A DNA stretch of 46,148 nucleotides, from positions 1 to 46,148 of the forward strand of contig CALIKX010000022.1 of NCBI GenBank assembly GCA_938017905.1, in the 5' to 3' direction. The position numbers were made by a program, and so were the translations under genes. This document shows positions 39,387-46,148 of this stretch, piece after piece (positions within the stretch are counted from its first letter, which is position 1; each line of letters starts with the position of its first letter). The notes below the pieces were generated by a model, which saw nothing but the letters and a program-made list of their open reading frames with translations, did not search any database and was not told where the DNA came from. This DNA is from an uncultured Thermoleophilia bacterium (GTDB lineage: Bacteria; Actinomycetota; Thermoleophilia; Miltoncostaeales; Miltoncostaeaceae).

Positions 39387-40265
39387 TCAGGCGGCTGCGG
39401 CCGCCCCCGGGCCGCGACGGGAGGACGGCTGGCCAATCGCCATCACGGCGTCGAGCGTGGTGCGGGCGCCGTGGGACAGCCTTCCGATGAGGGCCAACAG
39501 CACCTCCGCCGTGGCCTCGGCGTCAGCAAGCGCCCGGTGCGACGGCATCACGGCGGTGCCGGCCCACGCCGCGAGCGTGGCCAGATCGTGCCGGGGCACC
39601 ACCCCATCGAGCAGCCGTCGCGAGAGCACCAGGGTGTCCAGCCAGGGCTGGGTGAAGTAGCCGTCGCGCAGGCGCAGGCGTTCGTAGTTAAGGAAGCGCA
39701 GGTCGAAGGGTGCGTTGTGGGCGACCAGGACATCGTCGCGGGCGAAGTCGATGAAGGCGGGCAGCGCGACGTCGATGGCCGGCTGGCCCCGCACCATGCC
39801 GTCGTCGATGCCGGTGATGTGGGTGATGTGGGGCGGGATGGCGTGTCCCGGGTCGACCAGGGTGGAGAACCGCTCGGTCACCCTGAGGCCCTCGACGCGG
39901 ACCGCGCCGATCTCGGTGATGCCGCACGACCCCGGGGCGCCGCCCGTGGTCTCCAGGTCGACGATGCAGAAGGGCATCGCGGCCAGCGGCGAGAGGTCAC
40001 GCCGCCCCCCGGCGTCCGCGATGAGGTCATCCGCCCAGGCAAGGCGCGCGTCCTGCGCAACGATGTCCCCGGCCAGCCGGCGGGCGACCGGCTCCGGACA
40101 GCCGGCGATCCCCAGGGCCTCCAGGGCCACCTCGGCCGCGCTCACGGGCCTGCCCTCGCGGGCGATGAGGTCGCGCACCCTGTCCCCCGCCGTCCGCGCG
40201 CCTTCCGACCCGGGCGTGGGGCGCGCCGCGCGCGGCGCCTGCGGGGGCGGCTCGGGTTCTCCCAT
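39387..40265 (-). CDS. DEDDh 3'-5' exonuclease (DnaQ-like)
   Basis: The 292-residue protein has the exonuclease motifs D103-x-E105 (FCIVDLETTGG), H-N-A-P-F-D (VLVAHNAPFDLRFLNYERL) and the final SHRALADAEATAEVL, the DEDDh set of DNA polymerase III epsilon-like enzymes. About 100 N-terminal residues form an extra region with a helix-turn-helix-like pattern (DRVRDLIAREGRPVSAAEVALEALG...VARRLAGDIVAQDARLAW), perhaps winged-helix. It may proofread or process DNA. The ATG at 40265 has a TAGGAT eight bases upstream and is probably leaderless or nearly so. Confidence 0.88.
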   Translation of the reverse strand: MGEPEPPPQAPRAARPTPGSEGARTAGDRVRDLIAREGRPVSAAEVALEALGIAGCPEPVARRLAGDIVAQDARLAWADDLIADAGGRRDLSPLAAMPFCIVDLETTGGAPGSCGITEIGAVRVEGLRVTERFSTLVDPGHAIPPHITHITGIDDGMVRGQPAIDVALPAFIDFARDDVLVAHNAPFDLRFLNYERLRLRDGYFTQPWLDTLVLSRRLLDGVVPRHDLATLAAWAGTAVMPSHRALADAEATAEVLLALIGRLSHGARTTLDAVMAIGQPSSRRGPGAAAAA

Positions 40266-40273
40266 CCCGCCGG

Positions 40274-40279
40274 ATCCTA
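40274..40279 (-). promoter_or_regulatory. -10 element of the exonuclease gene
   Basis: TAGGAT on the minus strand (40279-40274) lies eight bases before the ATG at 40265, leaving at most one or two leader bases. Confidence 0.4.
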
Positions 40280-40345
40280 CGAACGGCCCCCGACGCACCC
40301 CGCGGCGCCCAACCGTTCGCACGCCTGCGGACCCGGCATGGTGCA

Positions 40346-40351
40346 TACGCT
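40346..40351 (+). promoter_or_regulatory. -10 element of the MarR gene, leaderless
   Basis: TACGCT is followed by six bases and the ATG at 40358, with no ribosome binding site. Confidence 0.4.
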
Positions 40352-40357
40352 TCTGAC

Positions 40358-40825
40358 ATGGCACGTGTCCTGCCCACGGATCTCGCCGGCCTGACCGACC
40401 AGGAGATGCTGGCCTGGGCCGGCTTCCTCCGGGTGCACGCCGCGGTGGTGCGCCGGCTGGACGGTGAGATGCAGGCGGAGCACGGCATCACCCTCACCCA
40501 GTACGAGGTCCTGCTGATGCTGGTGACCGCCGACGGCGGGGAGCGGCGCCTGAGCGACCTGGCCGATGGCGCCCTGCTGTCGCTGTCCGGGCTCTCGCGC
40601 CTGGTGGACCGCCTGGTGGCGCGGGGACTGGTGGAGCGACGCCAGTGCCCTGACGACCGCCGCGGCGCATTGGCGCACCTCACCGACGACGGGCGTGCGT
40701 GCTTCATGGCGGCGCGCCCCACGCACCTGGACGGCGTGCGGCGGCTGTTCATCGAGCCGCTGCCGCCCGGCGCGGTTCAGGCGCTCGCGGGGGCGTGGGA
40801 CGCCCTGGAGGGCGCGGACGACTAG
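40358..40825 (+). CDS. MarR-family transcriptional regulator
   Basis: The 155-residue winged-helix protein has the MarR layout: dimerisation helix (MLAWAGFLRVHAAVVRRLDGEM), HTH (RLSDLADGALLSLSGLSRLVDRLVARGLVERRQCPDDRRGALAHLTDDGR) and the C-terminal dimer helix. It probably represses itself or a neighbouring gene in response to a small phenolic ligand; the divergent exonuclease is the nearest possible target. Its stop shares CTAG (40822-40825) with the convergent amidase gene. Confidence 0.93.
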   Translation: MARVLPTDLAGLTDQEMLAWAGFLRVHAAVVRRLDGEMQAEHGITLTQYEVLLMLVTADGGERRLSDLADGALLSLSGLSRLVDRLVARGLVERRQCPDDRRGALAHLTDDGRACFMAARPTHLDGVRRLFIEPLPPGAVQALAGAWDALEGADD

Positions 40826-41865
40826 CGGCGGCGGGCCGGCACCTTGGCGCGTGCCGCAACCTTGATGCCGGGCATCGCCACCGCCACCACCACGCGGCCC
40901 TTTCGCCGCGGCACGGCGAGCAGCGCCTTGCCGTCGGGTCGGCTGGTGGTGTTCACGCCTTTCCCGTTGGGCAGGCGTGCACGCACGGGGATGCTCGACA
41001 TCGGGGCGCCCGAGGCATCGCGCACCGTGGCGACCCACAGGTCACCGCGCTTCGGGTTGATGCCCGCGCGCTGGGTGAGCTTGCGGCCCGCACGCGTGAG
41101 CACGATCTTCTTGGGCACGGGCGGCGGCGCCACGCCCACGCCGGAGCAGATCGGACCCGGGTCGCCCAGGCCCGCGTACTGGAAGATGGCACCGCCGATG
41201 GCCTCGGCCATCCGCTGGCGCACGTCCGGGCTGGCCAGCATCCCCGCGTCCACCTCATTGGACAGGAACGCGCCCTCAACCAGGATCGCGGGCATCGCCG
41301 TGTTCCGCAGCACGTAGAAGGAGCGCTCCTTCACCCCGCGGTCGGGCAGGCCCAGGCAGGCCACGAGCGTCCTCTGCACTCCCGCCGCCAGCAGGTGCGT
41401 CACCTCCGGCGCACTGCTGCGCACGTAGGTCTCCGTGCCGCTCGCACCGGTGCGCCGCGAGCTGTTCTGGTGGATCGACACGAAGATCTCGGCGAGCGCG
41501 GCGTTCGCGGCATCGGTGCGCGCCTTGAGGTCCGCGCCCTCGGAGATGTACGGCACGTCCCCGCCGGCGTTGTCGGTGGAGCGCGTCATGAGGGTCGGGA
41601 AGCCGCGGGCTGCCAGCCACGCGTTGAGGCGGTTGGCGACATCGAGGTTCACGTCCTTCTCGAGCAGCACGGGCTGCAGGAAGGGGTTGAATCGCGGCTC
41701 GAGCCCGGTGACCGCCTCGGGCGCAAGCGCGCCGATGGCACCGGAATCCGACCCGCCGTGACCGGCGTCGATTGCCACCACCGGAAGTGCAGCGGCCGAC
41801 GTCGCAGCCACCAGCGTTGCGCCGAGGGCGCCGAGGAGTGTGCGGGAACAAGGCACGGCGGGCAT
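40822..41865 (-). CDS. secreted N-acetylmuramoyl-L-alanine amidase (Amidase_3)
   Basis: The 347-residue protein has a short signal peptide (TLLGALGATLVAATSAAA) and an amidase_3 zinc domain with DAGHGG, the glutamate in LLEKDVNLDVANRL, SIHQNSS and the catalytic glutamate in ILVEGAFLSNEVD. It cleaves the bond between muramic acid and the stem peptide. The C-terminal 100 residues are a basic beta region (CSGVGVAPPPVPKKIVLTRAGRKL...) that may bind the wall. ATG 41865 has GGGAGAA upstream. Its start is divergent from a beta-propeller gene. Confidence 0.92.
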   Translation of the reverse strand: MPAVPCSRTLLGALGATLVAATSAAALPVVAIDAGHGGSDSGAIGALAPEAVTGLEPRFNPFLQPVLLEKDVNLDVANRLNAWLAARGFPTLMTRSTDNAGGDVPYISEGADLKARTDAANAALAEIFVSIHQNSSRRTGASGTETYVRSSAPEVTHLLAAGVQRTLVACLGLPDRGVKERSFYVLRNTAMPAILVEGAFLSNEVDAGMLASPDVRQRMAEAIGGAIFQYAGLGDPGPICSGVGVAPPPVPKKIVLTRAGRKLTQRAGINPKRGDLWVATVRDASGAPMSSIPVRARLPNGKGVNTTSRPDGKALLAVPRRKGRVVVAVAMPGIKVAARAKVPARRR

Positions 41866-41917
41866 CTAAGACGTTCTCCCGGCCGCATGCGGGCGGGATG
41901 TCGCGCGGGCACGTGGC

Positions 41918-41937
41918 CGCCCCGGCGCGCCGGGGCG
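41918..41937. repeat. 20-base perfect palindrome between divergent genes
   Basis: A continuous 20-base perfect palindrome (centre between 41927 and 41928, half-site CGCCCCGGCG) lies 5 bases upstream of the beta-propeller -10 element, over the -35 position. It could be a DNA-binding site or a hairpin. Confidence 0.55.
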
Positions 41938-41942
41938 CTTTG

Positions 41943-41948
41943 TAGCCT
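41943..41948 (+). promoter_or_regulatory. -10 element of the beta-propeller gene
   Basis: TAGCCT lies eight bases before the ATG at 41957, the same hexamer as in the suf promoter; there is no ribosome binding site. Confidence 0.4.
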
Positions 41949-41956
41949 GATCCCCC

Positions 41957-43765
41957 ATGCCCCGCCGCAGCACGATGGGCCTTGCCGCCTGCGCCATGGC
42001 CCTCGCCCCGGTCGCCGCTTTCGCCGCGCTCGGCGACGTCAGCCCGCAGGGGTACCTGCCCGGCGGCGCCGCCGCGCCCACCGACGTGGACGGCGCGGCC
42101 TTCTCCCCGGATGGCCGGTACCTGCTCTTCACGTCGACGTCGCCCATCAGCGGCCAGCCGACGGGCGGGATGCGCCAGCTCTTCATGCGGGATCTCCTCA
42201 CGGGTGCGGTGCAGATGGTTTCGACGACCACCGACGGTCGCCCTTCCGCGGCAGCGGTGGACGACGACGCCGACGCACCGCCCTTCGCGGCATCCCTGGA
42301 CGGGCGCTTCGTGGTGTTCTCGTCCACCGCTGCCGACCTGGTGCCGGGCGACGCGAACGGCGGTGCCCGTGATGTGTTCCGCAAGGACACCCGGACCGGC
42401 CGCATCACAATCGTCTCGCGCGACCACCTGCGCCGGCAGGTGCCCTCCGGGGTCATCGGCCAGCCCTCGATCTCGTCCGACGGATCGCGCGTGGCCTTTG
42501 CCTCCGGCGCCGAACCGCTCGCCCCGGGCGACGCGAACGGCGTCGCCGACATCTACATGACCGACCTTCGGGCGCGGGCGCTCGTGCTGGTGTCGCGTAC
42601 CGCCGCAGGCGCGCAGTCGCCTGAGGCAGTCGAGCAGCCGGCGATCAGCGCGGATGGGCGGGCCGTGGCCTTCCAGGGGACGGGCGCGGCGGCCGTGCTT
42701 GCGGGCGGCGATGCGAACGGCCTCGGCGATGTGTATGTCGCGCGACCCGCGGCACGGTCGATCGTGCTGGCAAGCGTGGCCGATGGGGGGTCGGCGGCGG
42801 GCACCTCGTCGCTGCCCTCGATCTCCGGCGACGGATCGCGCGTGGCGTTCGCCTCCACCGCTCCACTGGTAGCCGGTGACACCGGCACCACGCCGGATGC
42901 ATACGTGCGGGACCTCGCGGCGGGCACGACCCGCCGCGCGTCGGCCGGCGCGTCATCCGGCCGACCCGCACTCAGCGTGAACGGAGCACGGGTGGCCTAC
43001 GCGGACGCATCCGACGTCCTCGTGCACGACCTGTCCTCGGGCGCGGTCTTCCGGGCATCACGCCTGCCCGACGGCAGTCCCACGCCGGGGCCCGCCACCC
43101 GTGCCGCGATCACCGGGGTGGGGTCGGTGGCGTCGTTCACCACGCAGCCCGCAGGCGCGACCGCCTCGGGGGTGTTCGTCACGGAGGCCGGGGCGGTGAA
43201 CGCCACCGCACCGGCGCTCACCGCGCGCGCCACGCTGTCCGGGCGGCGCGTGACCGTGGCCGGTCACGCCAGCGACCCCGCGGGAATCGCGCGGGTGGCG
43301 GTGGGCCGGCGGGTGGCCCGGATCGGTGACGACGGGGCGTACTCGGTCTCATTCACCGCGCGACTGGGTACCGAGGAGGTCGCGGTACGCGCGACATCGG
43401 GACTGGGCGCCGAGTCCGCCACCGCCGTGGGCGTCACGCGCACAGCGGTAGCACGCGGGCAATCGGACCGCGCACCACGGCCCCGGGCCCTCCGCGCATC
43501 GGCGGCGCGGCCATGGGTGCGGGCGACGTTCCGCCTGCCCGTGCGGGCGGCGTGGCGCGTGGAGGTGCGCCGGAGGATCTCCGGCATCGCCCGGGCACGG
43601 GCCTTCCGCATGGTCGTGGCGCGATCGGGCACGTCGCGCAGTGGGCGGCGCTCGGTCCGCCTGAGGATCCCCGCGCGGACGGCCCCGGGCAACTACCAGG
43701 TGCGGGTGCTGATCTCCTCGGCCCGGGGCCTCGGGACGAGCGCGCGTACCATCAGGATCCGGTGA
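41957..43765 (+). CDS. secreted TolB/PD40-like beta-propeller protein with Ig-like C-terminus
   Basis: The 602-residue protein has a signal peptide (MGLAACAMALAPVAAFAA), then five or six PD40-type blades with repeated SxDGRxVxFxS motifs. GDANG-x-x-D recurs in three consecutive blades exactly 60 residues (180 bases) apart, with matching DNA at about 42348, 42528 and 42708; this D-x-N-G-x-x-D pattern is common in such proteins and may bind calcium. About residues 415-500 form an Ig-like domain (RVTVAGHASDPAGIARVAVG), and the last 100 residues are a basic beta region. It is probably exported; role unknown. The next gene overlaps by GTGA. Confidence 0.82.
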   Translation: MPRRSTMGLAACAMALAPVAAFAALGDVSPQGYLPGGAAAPTDVDGAAFSPDGRYLLFTSTSPISGQPTGGMRQLFMRDLLTGAVQMVSTTTDGRPSAAAVDDDADAPPFAASLDGRFVVFSSTAADLVPGDANGGARDVFRKDTRTGRITIVSRDHLRRQVPSGVIGQPSISSDGSRVAFASGAEPLAPGDANGVADIYMTDLRARALVLVSRTAAGAQSPEAVEQPAISADGRAVAFQGTGAAAVLAGGDANGLGDVYVARPAARSIVLASVADGGSAAGTSSLPSISGDGSRVAFASTAPLVAGDTGTTPDAYVRDLAAGTTRRASAGASSGRPALSVNGARVAYADASDVLVHDLSSGAVFRASRLPDGSPTPGPATRAAITGVGSVASFTTQPAGATASGVFVTEAGAVNATAPALTARATLSGRRVTVAGHASDPAGIARVAVGRRVARIGDDGAYSVSFTARLGTEEVAVRATSGLGAESATAVGVTRTAVARGQSDRAPRPRALRASAARPWVRATFRLPVRAAWRVEVRRRISGIARARAFRMVVARSGTSRSGRRSVRLRIPARTAPGNYQVRVLISSARGLGTSARTIRIR

Positions 43766-44145
43766 TCTTCCCGCTTCGCACCTCGCGCTGGACGCGCTTC
43801 CTCACCTCCACCACCGGCCCGTTCGAGGCCGAGGTCGCAGACGGCATTGTGGGCGTGCGAATCGGGTGGGTAGGCCATGCCGAGATCCCCGTCGCGCGCA
43901 TCGCGCGCATCTCCTCGCGCCGCTGGCCGTGGTGGGGCGGCCTCGGCGTGCGCATCGCGAAGGGCATGGTGGCGTTCGTGCCGGCGCCCGGTGATGGCGT
44001 GCTGCTGGAGTTCGACGGCCCCGTCACCGTGCACGCGCCCATGTCATGGGAGACCGATCGTGTACTGGTGATGGTGGCCGACCCCGAGCGCTTCGCCGCG
44101 AAGGTGGCCGCCGAGCGCGAGGCCGCCCTGCCGCCTACGCCGTGA
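43762..44145 (+). CDS. small PH-domain-like protein, unknown
   Basis: The 127-residue protein starts at GTG 43762 overlapping the propeller stop (GTGA), with AGGA five bases upstream. The pattern of beta strands and conserved positions (FEAEVADGIVGVRIGWVGHAEIPVARIARISSRRWPWWGGLGVRIAKG, then a valine-rich strand and C-terminal helix AAKVAAEREAAL) resembles small bacterial PH-like domain proteins of Actinomycetota, whose function is not known. The WPWWGG-x-G motif is typical of those. Its 3' end overlaps the convergent VOC gene by 11 bases. Confidence 0.68.
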   Translation: MIFPLRTSRWTRFLTSTTGPFEAEVADGIVGVRIGWVGHAEIPVARIARISSRRWPWWGGLGVRIAKGMVAFVPAPGDGVLLEFDGPVTVHAPMSWETDRVLVMVADPERFAAKVAAEREAALPPTP

Positions 44146-44488
44146 TCTGAACCGCCACCAGGCGGTTGCCGTCGGGGTCGAGGAACTCCATCGACAGGGC
44201 CCCGCCCATGTCCTCGATGGGGTCCCGCTTCGCCCCCGCGGCGTCCAGCGCGGCATCGAGCGCGCGGATGTCGCCGACGCGGAAGGTGACCGTCGCGCCA
44301 CCCTGGTGCGGAGCAGTGGCGAGCTCGCCGAACAGGCCGAGTTCCGTTCCCCCCACGGTGAACTGCGCCCAGTCGTTGCCGGCGCGCTGGCTGAGGTCGA
44401 GGCCGAGGACTCCCTCATAGAAGGATACGGAGCGGTCCATGTTGCAGACCCCGTAGAAGACCACATCCACGCCCTCGATGAGTGCCAC
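44135..44488 (-). CDS. VOC-family (glyoxalase/dioxygenase fold) protein
   Basis: The 117-residue single-domain protein shows the beta-alpha-beta-beta-beta pattern of the vicinal oxygen chelate fold: NMDRSVSFYEGVLGLDLSQR, WAQFTVGGTELGLFGE and LSMEFLDPDGNRLVAVQI, the last with the usual metal-ligand glutamate. Substrate and metal are not predictable. GTG 44488 has a GGGGG ribosome site. Confidence 0.88.
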   Translation of the reverse strand: MALIEGVDVVFYGVCNMDRSVSFYEGVLGLDLSQRAGNDWAQFTVGGTELGLFGELATAPHQGGATVTFRVGDIRALDAALDAAGAKRDPIEDMGGALSMEFLDPDGNRLVAVQITA

Positions 44489-44552
44489 GCCAACCCCCGT
44501 CGCTCATGGCCCCCGGCGGGGGCCTGCTGCCTCGATGCTACCCGTGCGGGAG

Positions 44553-44558
44553 TACGAT
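44553..44558 (+). promoter_or_regulatory. -10 element of the permease gene
   Basis: TACGAT lies 28 bases before the GTG at 44587, giving a short leader of about 22 bases. No good -35 is visible. Confidence 0.35.
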
Positions 44559-44586
44559 GCCGCGCCGAAAGAGGCACAGGTAGAAA

Positions 44587-46148
44587 GTGGCCATCCGGCG
44601 CCGTCGGCGCGAGCGGATGGAGCGCGTGGTCGGGGTCCCCGGGCTCTGGGCCACGGCCTACGGCAACGTCGGGTCGTCGATCTACTACGCCCTCGGGCTC
44701 GTGGCCGCGTACGCGCTGGAGCTCACCCCGCTGGTGTTCCTGTTCGCCGGCCTCATCTTCGCCGCGACCGCCATCACCTACACCGAGGGGACGGCGATGT
44801 TCCCCGAGGCGGGCGGGTCGTCGTCGTTCGCGCGCCATGCGTTCAACGAGGGCGCGGCCTTCGGGGCGGCCTGGGGCCAGATGCTCAACTACATCATCAC
44901 GATCGCCATCTCGGCGTTCTTCGTGCCCCACCACCTCGGGGTGTTCTGGGAGCCCCTCAACTCGAACCCCTGGGACATCATCGTGGGGATCGGCGTGGTG
45001 GCCCTGCTCGCGGTGCTGAACATCGTCGGCATCAAGGAGGCCGCCAAGCTCAACCTGGGCCTCGCCGTGCTGGACCTGGGGACGCAGGTGCTGCTGGTGA
45101 TCGTGGGGCTGTTCGTGCTGTTCTCGCCCACGGCCCTCTGGGACAACATCGTGTGGAGCGTGGCGCCGACATGGACCAACGTGGTGATCGGCGTGACACT
45201 CGCGATGATCGCCTACACCGGCATCGAGACCATCTCGAACATGGCCGAGGAGGCGCAGGTACCCGAGCGCACCATCCCCGCCTCCATCCGCGCCACCGTG
45301 ATCACCGTGCTGGTGATGTACGCCCTCATCCCCATGGTGGCCCTCTCCGCACTGCCGGTGACCCGGCAGCCCGACGGCACCTACTCCACCGAACTGGGCA
45401 CCACCTACGCCGGCGACCCCATCCTGGGCATCGTCGAGCAGTTCGGCTTCTCCGGCGTGCTGCATGACGTGGTGATCGGCTTCGTGGGCATCCTGGCCGC
45501 CACCATCCTGCTCATCGCCACCAACGCGGGGATCATCGGCGTGTCGCGGCTGACCTACGCGATGGGCTCGCACCGGCAACTGCCGTCGGGAATCCGCAGC
45601 CTGCACCCGCGCTACAACACCCCGGCCGTCGCGATCATCATCTTCTGCGCCATCGCCGCCCTGGTGATGATCCCGGGCCAGGCGGTATTCCTATCGAACC
45701 TCTACGCGTTCGGCGCGATGCTGTCGTTCAGCATCGCCCACCTGGCCATCCTCTGGATGCGCTGGCGCCGCCCGGAGATGCGGCGGCCCTACCGCGGCCG
45801 CCCCAACATCGCGATCCGCGGCCGCAGCATCCCGCTGTTCGCGGTGTTCGGGCTGCTGGGTACCGGCGGCGCGCTGGTCGCGGTGCTCATCCTCCGCCCG
45901 GACGCACGCTGGGTGGGCATCGCCTGGATGGCGGCGGGCTTCGGCATGTACCTGCTCTACCGGCGTCATATCGGGGTGCCGTGGACCCGCACGGTCACGA
46001 TGGAGAGGCAGGAACTGGCGATGGAGGTGGACGTCGCCTACACGAACATCCTCGTGCCGGTGGTGGCCGCCGAGTCGTCCGAGGAGATGATGGCCACCGC
46101 GGGCAAGCTGGCCGCAGACCGGGGAGTGACCATCCACGCGATCACCGT
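44587..46148 (+). CDS. APC-superfamily amino acid permease fused to a UspA-like domain (3' end cut)
   Basis: The frame is open to the window end, so the C-terminus is missing; about 520 residues are visible. About twelve membrane helices carry APC features: the early GLWATAYGNVGSSIYYALGLVAAYALELTP, FPEAGGSSSFARHAFNEGAAFGAAW, IAYTGIETISNMAEEAQVPERTIPASIRATV and GVSRLTYAMGSHRQLP. After the last helix the frame continues with AMEVDVAYTNILVPVVAAESSEEMMATAGKLAADRGVTIHAIT, the start of a universal stress protein domain. Permeases with such a tail are known. GTG 44587 and ATG 44617 are both possible starts, since neither has a strong ribosome site. Substrate is probably a cationic or neutral amino acid, unproven. 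Confidence 0.88.
   Translation, partial: MAIRRRRRERMERVVGVPGLWATAYGNVGSSIYYALGLVAAYALELTPLVFLFAGLIFAATAITYTEGTAMFPEAGGSSSFARHAFNEGAAFGAAWGQMLNYIITIAISAFFVPHHLGVFWEPLNSNPWDIIVGIGVVALLAVLNIVGIKEAAKLNLGLAVLDLGTQVLLVIVGLFVLFSPTALWDNIVWSVAPTWTNVVIGVTLAMIAYTGIETISNMAEEAQVPERTIPASIRATVITVLVMYALIPMVALSALPVTRQPDGTYSTELGTTYAGDPILGIVEQFGFSGVLHDVVIGFVGILAATILLIATNAGIIGVSRLTYAMGSHRQLPSGIRSLHPRYNTPAVAIIIFCAIAALVMIPGQAVFLSNLYAFGAMLSFSIAHLAILWMRWRRPEMRRPYRGRPNIAIRGRSIPLFAVFGLLGTGGALVAVLILRPDARWVGIAWMAAGFGMYLLYRRHIGVPWTRTVTMERQELAMEVDVAYTNILVPVVAAESSEEMMATAGKLAADRGVTIHAIT

Noticed and set aside
44044-45606. 520-codon minus-strand open frame
   Set aside because: It covers the permease in antisense and has no recognisable domain; only the VOC gene at 44135-44488, in another frame, is real on that strand here.
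1-46148. tRNA, rRNA, CRISPR array, insertion sequence or phage genes
   Set aside because: I looked for T-arm-like GGTTCGAATCC patterns, regular short repeats, transposase or integrase motifs and terminal inverted repeats and saw none. I could not run covariance or profile searches.

Overview
The window is about 46 kb of very GC-rich, gene-dense bacterial chromosome. Gaps between genes are mostly under 100 bases and no gene-free stretch exceeds 300 bases. GTG and TTG starts and NTGA stop/start overlaps are common. The gene content points to a high-GC Gram-positive bacterium (Actinomycetota): a SufR-led suf operon of the SufB-SufD-Rieske-SufC-SufS-SufU-DUF59 type, a CtpE-like P-type ATPase, a GuaB3-type IMP dehydrogenase paralogue, a 7Fe ferredoxin, NlpC/P60 and M23 wall hydrolases and Lgt. 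A deep-branching class such as Thermoleophilia is my guess, not something the sequence proves. I saw no tRNA, rRNA, CRISPR array, insertion sequence, prophage or integration site; this looks like core chromosome.

Layout. 1-3.1 kb: end of a membrane protein, a divergent RpiB-like isomerase and metallo-beta-lactamase-fold hydrolase, an Mrp ATPase coupled to the hydrolase, and a ferredoxin. 3.1-6.3 kb: a minus-strand operon (SDR, thioesterase, amidohydrolase, an 87-residue protein, SirB1/transglutaminase-like protein). 6.3-7.2 kb: two small membrane proteins. 7.2-14.3 kb: divergent sufR and the complete suf operon ending in an A-type Fe-S carrier. 14.3-17.1 kb: divergent M23 and NlpC/P60 peptidoglycan hydrolases and a tiny CxxC protein. 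17.1-18.5 kb: Lgt and a PduO-type adenosyltransferase, convergent. 18.5-27.0 kb: one minus-strand string rplM-rpsI-glmM-glmS-acpS-nnr-alr-cca with no gap over 10 bases, joining ribosomal proteins to aminosugar, ACP, NAD(P)HX repair, D-alanine and tRNA CCA functions. 27.2-30.2 kb: a small Cys/His protein facing guaA, preceded by guaB3. 30.3-34.9 kb: a D,D-carboxypeptidase coupled to a PfkB sugar kinase, divergent from a CtpE-like ATPase. 35.0-38.1 kb: GST, beta-hydroxyacid dehydrogenase, an unrecognised protein with a duplicated EGED-CPGC motif coupled to a membrane protein, and a 57-residue charged protein. 38.1-44.5 kb: Nudix hydrolase and MutY, a DnaQ-like exonuclease, MarR regulator, cell-wall amidase, a secreted beta-propeller, a small PH-like protein and a VOC protein. 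44.6 kb to the end: an amino acid permease carrying the start of a universal-stress domain, cut by the window edge.

Two themes go beyond ordinary annotation. First, many transcription units begin with a TAnnnT-like -10 element only 6-8 bases before the start codon and no Shine-Dalgarno sequence, implying widespread leaderless mRNAs; the clearest is the M23 gene (TTGACC, 17 bases, CACAAT, 6 bases, GTG). Second, glmM contains its essential N-terminal GTDGVRG motif only if translation starts at a CTG overlapping the rpsI stop codon. The best candidate for something undescribed is the 192-residue protein at 36485-37063 with its tandem W-x-EGH-x-EGED-x-CPGC motif.
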